A DNA stretch of 64,000 nucleotides, taken from positions 165,001 through 229,000 of the forward strand of contig JABWDB010000005.1 in assembly GCA_019614645.1 (NCBI GenBank), read 5' to 3'. Made by a program: the position numbers and the translations under genes. Shown here piece by piece: positions 1 through 11,600 of the stretch (positions are counted from its first letter, which is position 1; each line of letters starts with the position of its first letter). The notes below the pieces were generated by a model, which saw nothing but the letters and a program-made list of their open reading frames with translations, searched no databases and was not told where the DNA came from. The DNA is from Stratiolaelaps scimitus. Taxonomy: Eukaryota > Arthropoda > Arachnida > Mesostigmata > Laelapidae.

Positions 1-1927
1 TCCTCAATTGGTTCTCAAGGGGACCTCGGCGATGAGGGTCACACTATCGTGATTGAGCTCAATTTTTTGCTCACCACCACTAATCGATCCGAGTCGTTAT
101 TAACTCTATAATTAGTGCTCATGCTAGAATAGAATAGACTTCACTACGCGCGCAAAGAGCTAACAAACTGCGGTGAAGGATTCACGGGCGAGCCTATAAC
201 GCGAGAGCTAACTGCTACCATCTACCAGCTAAACACTAACAGCTTTTTCGGGGCTTACGTCTTTAGGTTTCGAGGTAACCTAGGAACAATTCGATCCTCC
301 CAGTGGAGATTCACCCACATACTATTTAATAATCGAATAAAATTGCCCACAGATCCACACCGCTAAGCACCGATCGTTGGCCAACATTAGTCCGTCCCAT
401 TGTATGTAGACGCATCCATATAATTATGTATCTAGACAATCATGTAATATCGTCGTGGTAGTCGATATTGTTCACCTCAGTACACCTAAACGGTATTAGT
501 GTGGTAGCATTTCGCAGAAATATACATTCATAGCAAGACTTATATAACGGTCAAGAGATTGATTATAATCAAATTATCATAACTTACTGTATATTTATAT
601 ATATTATGTATATATATACTACTATAAACAAACTCTGGATGGACTCCAAGGACGGTTTCTGCTTCGATTCAGTCATTTTTCATCCCTTTGTCGTTTCGTT
701 TGTCAGCTATCGTACCGAGGGCTACAAACCTACTTGGACACCTGATTGAGTCTCTCATTTTGATGAGCGAGATCGTGTCAAGCCACCGCTCGACAACGGC
801 AGCTGTGATAACAATGCTTCGCATTCGTATCTATCTGCCCTCGAGAGAGAGAGAGAGGCAGGACGTATTTATAACACAGGTCTCATAAAGCTAGAGCAAA
901 ATAACGCCGCGAACGTATTAGAGGGAATGGGCGCGACGCGATGCTCGCGATGTTCGCTTTGTCAGCCTCATTTTCACTACGAGTAGACGCACTGATATTA
1001 AAACACCATTATATAATCATGGTTTTTCGTATCAACAATGTGCAGATCCCTCCCGCCTCTGGCCGCAGGCCTCGGCCGCCTGCTTATTTCAGACAGCCTG
1101 TACCCCATAATGTTCATAATGAGCCGTATTGGAACAGGACTACGGCCACTACTCACTAATGCAATTTCGTACGATTTTGATGAATATCTGTTGTACGTAA
1201 CGCCTATGTATATGTATATATATATATATATATATGTATAAGATAATCTGTAATCTCATCTCGTTTCTATGCGTGTCACTGCGTCCGCGTCTGGGTGTTC
1301 GTGTCTTTGTGTATGAATGTGCATTGTATAAAAAACGGCTATATCCTACGTACGTAGAACTGGTGTTACGAGTATTGTACATACTGTACGCATCGGCCAC
1401 CGCCGCCGCCGCCTGCATCGATCCGCTGTGACAACATCGAAATTACAGGCTCACCGGCCAATCTCTCATCGTATCACTCACGAGACTCCGATGAAAACCT
1501 CAGCCGCCAGCGGACCTCTCGACCTAACGATCAATAATACTACTACTCTATATAGCAACAACATGGAGCTCGTTTGTTTTTCCGTTTAGTTATGGACATG
1601 TTGTTTCGACATGAATTTACGTGATCATCATACATCATCATCACCAGTATCATTATCAGCATCATATTATTTCCCTCATAATTGGCGTGATAATCATCCT
1701 TATTAGATCATAACCCATTTATACAAAACGGCTCTATCCCGAAGGTTAAATTCGATTATACTTGACACCCTCCAGGATGGTACAAATCCGTTTGACGCCG
1801 CCCTTGTGGGACCCGTTCCCGCCCCTTCAACCAGCCCATTACAGCGTCGCTTCATGACGAAACACGCTATGACGAATTCAATCGGGGGGCCACGGAGTGC
1901 TGCCGAAACTATCTGCTGTGATTTTAC
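1..1927. other. 3' flank of the UBE2QL1-like gene, no gene seen
   Basis: No convincing coding exon is visible on either strand. The stretch is AT-rich with short TA runs near 596-618 and 1207-1236. On the minus strand it lies downstream of the UBE2QL1-like stop codon and must hold its 3' UTR. No clear AATAAA was found in minus orientation; an ATTAAA-type signal near 324-329 is possible but unproven. The open frames here are short and have no recognisable domain. Confidence 0.5.
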
Positions 1928-2371
1928 TCAACCGTCGGATTTCGGTGGCGTCACCCAGCCGTACTTGTTGTGAGTCTTGACGAGCGACTTGAACGACATT
2001 TCGGCGAGTTTTCGAGAGAACTGTTTTGACGCTTTCGGCTGGAGGTTGACGCGCGCCTGGCCTTTGGACAGCGCTGCTGTGACCTGTACGATAATCGCCT
2101 CCACAGTGTACGCCGAAGCCCAGCCAGTTGGCGTTAGTAGCTCAAGGCAGATAGCGCCACCTTCCATAACGAAGCCCTTCTCGATGTGCGGTGACAGGAC
2201 ACGAACGAATGGCGGGAGAAATGGGAAGTTATCGGGAAATTCAAAGCACAATTCGACGCACGGGACGCCCAACTCGAGCATGTCGCGCGCCAACGCGCTC
2301 TCCGGATCCACCTGGTGTAATCGAACGCACCACTCGAATATGTTACTGTCCATCAGCTCGACAGTGTAAGC
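1928..2371 (-). CDS. UBE2QL1: UBE2QL1-like exon 5 (UBC core, stop)
   Basis: This exon encodes residues 286-432. It begins after the acceptor TTTTCAG with AYTVEL and holds the FPDNFPF/PPFVRVLSP strand-loop region, the catalytic C360 and the conserved WASAYTVEAI segment. The stop TGA is at 1928-1930. All landmarks of an active E2Q-type UBC fold are intact. Confidence 0.95.
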   Translation of the reverse strand, partial: AYTVELMDSNIFEWCVRLHQVDPESALARDMLELGVPCVELCFEFPDNFPFLPPFVRVLSPHIEKGFVMEGGAICLELLTPTGWASAYTVEAIIVQVTAALSKGQARVNLQPKASKQFSRKLAEMSFKSLVKTHNKYGWVTPPKSDG

Positions 2372-2442
2372 CTGAAAACAGGAATAGTGAAAGCGATTAA
2401 CAGACGAATAGGGATTGGTTAGACGTACCTTATGTCTATATC

Positions 2443-2480
<38 letters not shown>

Positions 2481-5400
2481 CAGTACGAGACAATGGTTCT
2501 TCTCCTCGTCGGAGGTGGTCGCCTTAAATATTCGGCCTCGTTTTCAGCGGTTGGAACGTGGCCGGAGGGAGAAATACTTGCAAATGAAGAACAAATATTG
2601 CTGCTGAATCTGGACGTACCTCAGGTTAACGTAAGAGGTTGCGCATAACGATGATTAGGTAGATCAATAGGACTAAAAAGGGTTTAGGTTAGGACAGGTA
2701 AAAAGGTTTGCTTAGGTTAAGTGGCCAACAATAAAAATTCAAAAACTAAGAAAACTTTCCAAGTAAACTAACTAAAAGTTTCCCAGAACGTACAAATGTC
2801 ACCACAGTTTATCAACGTAACAACCGGCCATCCGGTCACCTACCGGATACTTTTGTGAAGCAATGATCTTCTGTACATCCCGAAGCTCTTTCATGAGTCT
2901 CTTCGTCCGAACTTCTTCATTCCGTTTGATCGTCTCCTGGAAGGCACGCCGCGTTTTGGCCGTCGACGTCGGCTGCACTTTACTTCGTGCGGCCAACGAG
3001 AGGAGACTACCGCCGCCGCAGCCGCTTGCACTACTGCCCGTTTGTTGAGCTCCGCCGGGAGCGGAGCTGCCTCTGGCAGGTTGAGCATCATCAGCATCAT
3101 CTTCATCGAGGTCTTGCTGATCTTCACATAGGGCAGAACCCACACGAGCTGCTTTATCGTCCGGTGTCCCTTGCGATTGCTTCGGCACCAACTGCTGCTG
3201 CTGCCGTTTGGCTGTTTGCTGAAGCAGGGATTCATCTTCATGCTCGTTTTTGGCGTCATTAGGTGACCGCTGAGTGCGGACATCTTTACCTTCGACTCCG
3301 TCGCCGTATTCCTCTTCGGCTGCAGGTTCCGTGTCCGACTCGTCCTTGGCCTGAAGCATGAAATCATCAGATACTTGTCAAATTCGTCATGTATGCCAAT
3401 TTCAAAATGTTTCTAAAAAGTGAACGCCACAGAAGGGCATGATACGCCGAAAGGTTATCATTCAATTGATGCTCAGTCGATCCAATACGGATCATCTAGC
3501 CTTTTGGTGATTCGCTTACCTAACTAGGGCGAGATTAATCAATCAATACGCGATCTTACGTTGCAATCAGCTCATTGACGCTCATAGCTGGATTATGAAC
3601 AAACATATTGGCATGTAAAATCGTTGCATAAAGAAGGGCCTTATATGTCATTCAACTACGAAAAGCATACATTCTATTTCGAACATTAAAATACAGTTTA
3701 TATGTAAAGGCACTTGAAGAACTTAGATTCTTCGAGACAAATGACTGCTAAGCATGCACTTTTCACACGAAAAGTGAGTCACTTAAAGGAACACTCATAA
3801 AGACGCATAGTTTGATTCCTTTTGATGCTTCATACGTACCTGATCATTGTGTTCGGTTCGGATGTCTTTCCGTGGGGTGGTCGCTATAGGGGCTGCATCT
3901 GCGAAAACGACATCAACGAGTATCATCATTATATCCCATAGATATAATTGCCTGCCCTGAGGGATGTAATAATAATTGAGACGTTTTTTTTCTGAAGAAA
4001 AATCTGGTATACAAGTTGACAGGTTATCCGTCCATTCGCTCATGAGACGGTCCACAAGGTCAATGTGGTCAACTGCGCAGACTTTTGGCCAGCGCGAATT
4101 CGAGGATCACATGCTTCCCCAGTTTTGCATCGATATCGAGGTCTATCGGTAAGGTGGAACGAGGCTTGTCGGGCAGACCGCGCAAAGTTGCTCCGCGGAA
4201 CTGGCTCGACTAGAATGTTTTGTGAGTACACCACTCATCGAAGTGGAAAAATTTCCCCCGAGAAAACTGCTGGACATTTCCAAACCATTAGATTCCGTAA
4301 TGTTAGTGAAGTAGGTAAAAAGGGAGAGAGAGAGAGAGCCCCATACGTAAGTCAATTCAATCGTCATTCACTACGAATACGAGGACGATCGGGAGCGACT
4401 TACCAGATTGGCGGGCATTGTGCGATCTGCTTCTTCGTCTCGACGTATGGAATAGTTTGTGGACATTTTTAACCCGGAGTAGTCGTTGCAGAAGTCGCCT
4501 CCGCCGGCTGTGCGGCGAATTCTGCTTGGCGGCGCGGATCTGAGCTCCACGCGCGCCATCATCGTCACCCGACGGAGGAATTGCCCCAGACGCGCCACCG
4601 ATCTGTACGAGAAATGACAAATAGCACATCACAATATGTAGATTATGTCCAACATAATCCCTTGATAATTTCTCTCATTACGTGCTTAATTCGTTGTTCA
4701 TAGTGACGGCACTCGCCATCGTAACAGTGATGGTGATTTTCATGTTTTTAGTTTTATAACTAATAGGTGTTATGTAAATACCTGAAAGTGATGGGTTATT
4801 TAAATTTTGTTCAGACCAGGATTTTTTGTTGTTTTGGCTGACTTCGTTGAGTCAAACATAGTACAAAGTGTCAGCACGGTTTGTCAGCCGAAGTATTGTA
4901 AGTGAAATGTCTAAGCCTGGCGGCGAGCTCCTTCTATTATAAGAGCGCAAAATCTTATTATCATTTGCACGAGCCTTGTTCAGTGGAACATCTCAAACTC
5001 GTTCAGGTGTTAGGCAACTATATACATAATCCGAAGGACTTCTTAAGGACAATTCAGGCCATTGAATGTACGAGCCCTTTTGGTCAATTATGTCAAGTTG
5101 TTTCGTAAACGCGTTTTTTGAACGTTCTCTCGATAAAAATAACACATACCCCGAGTAGTTATGTTTGAAAAGGCCAAGATATATATATATAAACGTTTTT
5201 AGATCATAATAGACGTCTCGCCTGGATCGTACTGAAATCCCCGTAAATTAGACTATAGATATGTGGATATATACATATTTCTTCTTCAAAAACGTCTTCC
5301 CAATAGCTATTTTACAATCAAGATTAGCGAAGGCACTACCGCCCAGCAGCAACGCGTAGGAAAAGCTACAGTTTCTGGTGATAATAGAATTACCCAAGTG

Positions 5401-8400
5401 GCGGCCAGGGAGCTTTTTACCTCGTAGTGGTCATATTCCGTGCATGACGCACATTATGCGACTATTTGCGCTTGCCTGCTACCCTCTGCTGTACTTTTTA
5501 TCTCTAATTACTGGGGAGTTAAAAAATCACTTGCTGCCGAGTTAGTTCTGAGCTTTTGCCCCCGGGGCGGCACGCAGCAGGTTTTGTCTCTAATCGATGC
5601 TGAGAGAGGAGATTAAGTGGGCGCCACACGAAGTGCTTGACAACTGATAAGGACAGTGAGCACCCTTGATGTGCTCTACGTTCGGACTGACCCCGCGCAG
5701 AATATTTTCCGTGTTGTCCGCGAAACGCCCGTACATATACATGAGGGTCTATGCGGGAGTCATCGATTTCCAGATCATGAGATCCGCTCCATTAATTTCG
5801 TGTATTTATATAGCGATCAGTATATATTTTGCGAAACAAGATTGACAGGCTGCTTTTCATTATGTGATACACAGCGACGCGGGACGTTTCGAGCTTCCGA
5901 TAGCTGCCAACGATGATGCACGAAATCGCTTGAATTCTATTCTATAACAGCAGGTGCTCATCTGTTAGTTCATGGCGTGCGCGCCGCCATACGGAGACTC
6001 TAGCTATTATTATTTCAGATACGTTGCGCACAAATTATTTCGCTGTCTGAAAGGAAGACAGCTGCACGCTCGAAGCCAAGCTCGGATAAACCAGAAATAA
6101 TGGGCACACTCGAACGCCAGGCTCATTAAACTTGTGTCTGCTTTCGAACCCTTTTTCCCCATTGTATTACGGCTGGCCTTCCATAATACAGCACCGCTCA
6201 GGCGGAGCCTCGTCGACGGTTGTATGCCGAACCACCTTGCGTACATTAAACACCGTCCGTATCTGTCTGCGCGTCATGAATTCGAAAGGTCAGCTGTTTT
6301 GCGCTCCGGTGTACCCACCGGGCATAAGTCATATGCAGAGGCAGTTTCAGATCGAGAGCTTTGTGACCTAAACGAATAGAAGGGCCAATCCCATTTTGTT
6401 GGTGTGGCCAAATCGAGATATAGTTCTCGTGTATGTGAGGTGGTGGTATATACCTTACCGCTCGGCGATTTCGAAAGCAATGCCGAACAGTTTTTCTCAC
6501 CTCTCAAAAATGGTAACGTCGTCAAAATGTCATTATGAGCGAGGTACTATAATGATTTTCGCAGAGGAGATCAACCCCATATCCATTTAACGACCATTAC
6601 CAAATCGAGATTGCGCATATCACTCGAACGGTCAGAGTGGTCATAGGTGGTCTAGCAATCTAAAATGTCTTAGATTTTTCGCTTATGAAAGCGAACGGTC
6701 GAGTGCAGAGTCGCTGAGTGTTGTCGTCTGAGACAGTTTTCTCACGACGGGTTACAGGCTTACTGCGTTAGCCGTAACGCTCAATGGAAAATATGAAGAT
6801 CCGCAATAGCTCGAGGGAATAGGCGCTCTTCCAGAGGCTGTTATTGTTATTCCACAGCCTTGTAGTCTATATTCACGTTAGCAAGAATCCGTTAGAGCAT
6901 AACGTTCCGAGAATAGCTAAGTGCCGAGATAACGGCGGGGTCCACACACACACACACACGTACAGGCATACACAAAAGGTAAATCTCCTTATTTGGGTCG
7001 AACAAGATAGACGAAAGCAATGTTACTAGGTGTGTTTGTGTTCTTAGAATCCACAAATATTTAGCTGTAAGTACAGTACCAATCGTAGAGTATTGGTTAG
7101 GTGCTTCAACGGGAAAGCTCACAAAGGTAACGGAACTTGTAAAACTTGAAAAGCAGTTCGACTTGGATATATGTATATATACATACACCTCCCACTGAGT
7201 GTCTGGACGAATTCGGTAATCTCATTGAAATAGTAGCTTTGTAACTAGAAACGAGGTCTAATCTGACCCTGACCTCAGAGCAGGGACACGAGATATTGTG
7301 TTAGATAGTTGGAGTGCGGAGGAGGCCTTCGGGAGAACAATGAAAGCCATTAGCACTTTCCCAAGGGAAATGTCACTAAGAAAATTAGAGCAGCAATTCG
7401 TCTCCTATCAAAAGCGGCCAGAACTGAAGGTCGGAGCCAGCCAGCTCAATCTCGACGTGAAGATTTCAGCCTCGTGGCCCTCGGCATTGCGTTGTTTTCA
7501 CTATTATGTAATGGTGTGTCATCCTCATTAAAGAATCAAATTTAATGTGTTGCCGCAAAACAGGCCTATAACTACCACTACTACTACTGCTATTAGGCGA
7601 GAGTTGTTAGCTCGCTGAAGCCTGATTTTTCTATATAATATCACAGAAATATGTCGCAACTATATTATTTCAAATTATAAACACGTAACGAAACCGTCGT
7701 TAAAAGGAAAAACGCATTCACAGCAAACGGAGACAACGCCTTATAGCAGGAGTTCCTGCGTGAATTTTTTACTGCACCACATCTCGGATCTGATGTACAC
7801 AATAGCTACTGAGCCCACAGCAATCGACGAGTATTCCTCGCCCGAAAACGAACGATGCTGCCAAAATCGTTTACCAGCTAAAGTGTCATGGACAATTATC
7901 GAAAATGGCTGCTACGGCCATTTTCATAACGACAGACGTAAATGTGCGTGATATAACATACACGCAATGTTCATGCGAAATTAGACGAATGCACAACTCG
8001 TCCGCACGATTTAGTAACGCGCTATCAACGGTGATAGTTCATGAGGGCGTCGTGGTTATGGCTATCTGAGCAATCTACGCGCTCATCAAATCGAGGCACT
8101 CTCTCTCCCTCCCTCTCAATCGATTGCCAGTCGGCTGAGGCTATCACTAATTCCAAGGGAATACTATTCGCTACAGTATAGACGCCAAAGTATATAGGGT
8201 CTAACACGAAGTAAGACTTGACCTCGACTAACAAGGCGGCCAGGGGGGTGGCGTTCAAGCTTAGCTCGAATAATGCGACTAGTTCTAACTAACGTTGCTA
8301 ACTAACTAACTAACTAACGCTGTTATATCTTTGTTGCAATAACGTTAGCACCGCCGCTGAGGGTCATTAGTGGGGTTGATCAATTTCTAACATTGCTAAG

Positions 8401-8878
8401 AAATAGGTAATTAACCATTTGTCCGGCTTGCTTTGCTTGTGTGCTACCAGCCTGACCTACAATATAATGCGATGACAACCAGAACCCATCCTCAAACGTA
8501 AGAGCAAAATTATTGACCAGCGCTATGATGGTGTCATTCGATAAACACCCTTCCTCATTTCAGTCACTAGGACAGGTCTATTGGCCGGGTGGTATTCAGT
8601 ACGCCAGGGCGTCTATACAGTGGAATATGCACGCATCGTTTAAGCTACCATAACGACCAGGGCGGGCCGGGCGACATCGATAGTGACGTCGTTATGAAAG
8701 CAATGGAAAGCAAGTTAGCATTTTAGCCGTCCCCTTCCTGTTCTAACAGAAGTGCTCATATGCATCCGTTGCGTTTCGACCGCGTTACCTGTTCGCTTCG
8801 GAGTGTGACCGGGTTGTATTTGGCTTCGGACGAGGACGTGAAACGTTCGAGCAGCTGACGAAGAATGAAGCTGCCCAT
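1928..8878 (-). CDS. UBE2QL1: UBE2Q-like ubiquitin-conjugating enzyme (UBE2QL1 type), five coding exons
   Basis: A ubiquitin-conjugating enzyme (E2) that should accept ubiquitin from E1 on a cysteine and pass it on with E3 ligases. Joining 8878-8789, 4602-4404, 3898-3840, 3350-2844 and 2371-1928 gives one frame of 432 residues; every intron is GT-AG and phases agree (0,1,0,0). The catalytic UBC fold covers about residues 267-432. It starts with RLMKELRDVQKI, holds the active cysteine C360 in GGAICLELLT, and ends in KSLVKTHNKYGWVTPPKSDG, which fits the UBE2QL1 branch better than UBE2Q1/2. The first 265 residues are unlike the short vertebrate UBE2QL1: an Arg-rich stretch (about 50-90) and an acidic, Gln-rich stretch (about 117-215). 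The start ATG sits in a strong context (GCCATGG). The C-terminal exons are certain; the first exon is inferred from its ATG, donor and matching phase. Confidence 0.9.
2441..2480. repeat. (TA)n microsatellite in intron 4 of the UBE2QL1-like gene
   Basis: About 40 bp of TA repeat with one TTTA interruption, 70 bp upstream (in gene sense) of exon 5. Confidence 0.9.
2844..3350 (-). CDS. UBE2QL1: UBE2QL1-like exon 4 (acidic linker and start of UBC domain)
   Basis: This exon encodes residues 117-285: an acidic, Gln- and Ser-rich linker (DEDDADD, QQQQ runs, a Gly/Ser patch), then the first UBC helix RLMKELRDVQKI. The acceptor is CTTCAG|GCC and the donor CCG|gtaggt; the exon is 507 nt, phase 0 at both ends. 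Confidence 0.9.
3840..3898 (-). CDS. UBE2QL1: UBE2QL1-like exon 3 (59 nt)
   Basis: A short exon for residues 97-116 (DAAPIATTPRK...NDQ) in the unstructured N-terminal part. The acceptor is TTTTCGCAG|AT and the donor GATCAG|gtacgt. It enters in phase 1 and leaves in phase 0, matching both neighbours. Confidence 0.75.
4404..4602 (-). CDS. UBE2QL1: UBE2QL1-like exon 2 (Gly- and Arg-rich)
   Basis: It encodes residues 31-96 plus the first base of codon 97: an acidic/Gly start (PPSGDDDG), then a strongly basic stretch (RRRRLLQRLLR, SRRRSRS) that could act as a nuclear or nucleic-acid-binding patch (inference). The acceptor is CTCGTACAG|ATC and the donor TCTG|gtaagt. The frame was chosen because only it joins exon 3 without a stop. 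Confidence 0.7.
4603..8788 (-). other. Intron 1 of the UBE2QL1-like gene (inferred), no further exon seen
   Basis: About 4.2 kb without a recognisable exon. It holds short TA runs (near 5180 and 7170), a (CA)n tract at 6945-6960 and an opposite-strand open frame at 7298-7531 whose composition is coding-like but matches no family I know. A TE remnant is as likely as a gene. Confidence 0.45.
8789..8878 (-). CDS. UBE2QL1: UBE2QL1-like exon 1 (start codon exon, inferred)
   Basis: A 90-nt coding part for residues 1-30, beginning MGSFILRQLLERF, in a GC-rich area. The ATG has a near-ideal context (CGGCCATGGGC) and the exon ends SEQ|gtaacg in phase 0, as exon 2 needs. It is linked to the gene by phase and position only, since this N-terminal segment is not conserved in relatives I know. 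Confidence 0.55.
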
Positions 8879-11100
8879 GGCCGCCGGCGGAGAGCCCTGT
8901 GGCCTCTCACACGAGTGCGAGCGGGATCGAGCTCCCCGGAAACACGGGAGCAGCTCTCTTTCGCGGGCCAGATACGCAGAAACACGGCAGGATACGGCGG
9001 GTCGACGGCTGCAAACACAACGGGAAAAATATGGCAGGAAGTCGTAAGGAACAGCCGAATCTGAGACCGCTGCGGGGTCGGCATTTGCGCCAAGCGAGAT
9101 CTTGACGGACACATATACACACACGGACGGATAGAAGAACAGGTCACAGCGTGCAGGACAACCGGGTGGCAGAGCCTGAAACAGAGGCCTGTCGAAGGCC
9201 CGAAGGCGACTAGCTGCCGTAAAAGGTCGCGTGCGGGTTGGTGATAGAGGCACTTAGGTGACTAAGACTCCGAAACTAAGGCTCCACAAGACGGGCATTA
9301 TGAGCGAGCAGGACGACTGGCGGCCTAGCGGGAAGGTCACAATTTTATGGCGACATGTTACACCATCACGAGCGCGATTGTATCCAATCGTATAAGCTCA
9401 ATGAGCAGATACAGACACGAATAAGCACATAAACACCTACACATGCACACACACACACGCGCACACCACATCAACATCATGGCGCACACCATCGATCTGT
9501 GATAATACGAGACGGTAGCGAACGTCAGACAACGACGTTTGGCAATTGTAACCAGCGTTGGATATCACAACGGCGCTAAATACACCGCCGAGTGCTGCTG
9601 TTGTGTCGAATGTTCTCTGTGAAGATGTCCGAGATCAGCCGAAGCGAATATAGGCTATATCTTTCATCAAGCAGGGGACCAGTCACTACAATATTTACTA
9701 TACGGAAATTAGGCAAAAGACAGGAAGGGAGGCCGTGAACGAGAGAGAGAGAGAGAGAGAGAGAGGGAACAAAATGGGTTAAGAAGACACGTTTGGCACA
9801 GCGCCACACAGCACCCGCGCACACATCGACTGCTTTACATGGTGGATTGAATTAATGAGCAGCTGGCTCGACTCATGAGACGCGCTCGTGTACGCACACA
9901 CAGAGAGACCCGATCGAGGCGTCAAGCAGACAAGCGGAACCGACCCCATAGTACATGATCACATACGTATATACTAGAGGTGTGTAGTCGCGAGATTGTG
10001 AACCCTTGTTGTGTGTCATATTCAACATTGGCGATCGCAACCAATCGGGTCAGTCCGTCTGTCTGTGTTCATTCTGCGTTCAGTTTCGCCACATCTGATC
10101 ATCCGTGGCCACAGTGCGCGGGGGTTATCCACGAACGACAGTATAGTGCTGGCGACATAACATGCTGAGGATTCGTACGAAAGCCCTTGGTAACAGCTGC
10201 CGTGCAAAATGTGTGGTAATGTGGGTTTCCGATCACACGGTCTACAGAAGGCGCTTCACAAACGGGTCGAGCGATGTTGACCCAACGAACAGGTCAGATG
10301 TTGCCGCGGCGGGAGGTGCACAATAGGGCAGGTGTTTATGATGTACGAAGGACGAAACGGGGCCGAAATGAGTGGTTCAACTGCGGATTGTTTTACTCGA
10401 CCGGCCAACCCAACAAGCAAGCAGCCGACACGCACACACACCAATGGACTGCTAGCAATCTTTTACTAATGACAGCGACCTCACCAGGCTGTCAACGGGA
10501 ACGCGCTGAGCTGAGGTGTCTGTCTTCCGGCGGTCGCGAGTGTCCACTCGCGCGTGCCGAACGGTATCGTCGTTGTCGCCGCCGCCACCACCACCAGCAG
10601 CAGCAGCAGCAGCAGGACAACTTTGAGCCAACTGCACTCGCCTGTACTCAGCTTCCGGAGACGATCTCTTTGTTCGCTCGGGTGGGTTGTGTTCGACTCG
10701 GCGTTACAATTATGGCCAGCGGCCTCCTTCGTTTCGAGCCAACCAAGATGGCGGCGCTTTGAGGGGCGGTGCGAGAAGCAGCCCCCGAGGGGACCTCGAG
10801 GGAGAGGGCAGGGCCCTCTCGAGCAAGCTAGGCGCGTGCGGGTCCTGCACGTGGCCAAACGGCCACCAGAAGAGAGGATGAGGCCGCGATGATGAAACGC
10901 AACGCAGGCGTTGGAGTTGCAAAATTGTTGTTGCGCTGACAAAATGGACGCCGAGGAAATGCCACCGCAGGAAATGACTGTGTTCGTGGAAGTACCGGGG
11001 AAGGCGCTCGACCGTACGAATAAGACCAAATAGAGAAACAACGCAATGAACAATCCCTGCTCGTGGTCAACGGCATAGTCTCTCTCACGTTACCCCGCTC
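8879..11100. promoter_or_regulatory. GC/CpG-rich 5' region upstream of the UBE2QL1-like gene
   Basis: GC-rich, CpG-rich sequence next to the first coding exon, so it is the likely 5' UTR and promoter of the minus-strand gene. It contains (CA)n at 9440-9460, (GA)n at 9740-9765 and a (CAG)n tract near 10596-10614. The many overlapping open frames on both strands reflect the high GC content and triplet repeats; none shows a domain. A second CpG-rich centre at 10.2-11.0 kb may be a separate start region. Confidence 0.4.
10745..10755 (+). promoter_or_regulatory. YY1/Pho-type motif
   Basis: The string AAGATGGCGGC matches the extended YY1 (Pleiohomeotic) site that is often found just downstream of housekeeping transcription starts, in sense orientation. 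It lies in the CpG-rich centre at 10.2-11.0 kb. No plus-strand exon could be tied to it. Confidence 0.35.
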
Positions 11101-11255
11101 TACTAATGGGTCCTTGACGCGAATGCTATCGTGCGATCGCGAGGCCTTCCCGCCGCTGAAGGAAACAGCTGCGGTTCAAGGGCTATGGAAAAGGGAAGGA
11201 CACGCGGAGAAAGCTAATTGCAGGGGACGAACAAAATAGCAAAATTTCCGGGCAG

Positions 11256-11410
11256 ATTCTCAGCAAACCTTTAGCATCCATGATCGCGGCATTGCTTCAT
11301 AGGACGGACCCCCTCAAATGCAAATGTGCGACGGTGGGTATCAAACCCATGTACCTACGTGTCCCCTCCGATTGCAAGGCGCACACTAGTGCACGACGCC
11401 ACCGGGCTCA
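11256..11410 (-). mobile_element. tRNA-derived SINE, family B
   Basis: Read on the minus strand it shares CTTGCAATCGGAGG, a B-box-like GGGTTTGATACCC and the trailing stretch TCCGTC.TATGAAGCAAT.C with the copies at 13330-13510 (plus) and 29461-29545 (minus). The internal B box marks it as tRNA-derived. The copy is diverged and probably inactive. Confidence 0.65.
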
Positions 11411-11523
11411 GCAGAACGCGAACTAATGTGCGAGAATTACTGCTCTTGTCCGCACTCAACAGTCAGACTTAAACCTAATATTATATATGGCAATAATTGC
11501 AATGGTATAAACTGGGGCAAGTA

Positions 11524-11600
11524 AAGGTAAAGCTTTATATTGCCTTATTAAAGGAACTGCATACAATGCCTAAGTTCTCTTATATGTTATGCAGGTAACA
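11524..11600 (-). mobile_element. SINE family C, 3' part
   Basis: On the minus strand it reads ATATAAGAGAACTTAGGCATT, then TTCCTTTAATAA..CAATATAAAGC. The same body occurs at 43926-44010, 50193-50255 and 55500-55606; the last copy carries the B box GGTTCGAATCCC. This copy is truncated and lies 115 bp from the family B copy. Confidence 0.65.

Noticed and set aside
10481..11053. Minus-strand frame of 190 codons in the CpG-rich region
   Set aside because: It overlaps equally long frames on both strands and has no domain; the openness follows from high GC and a CAG repeat.
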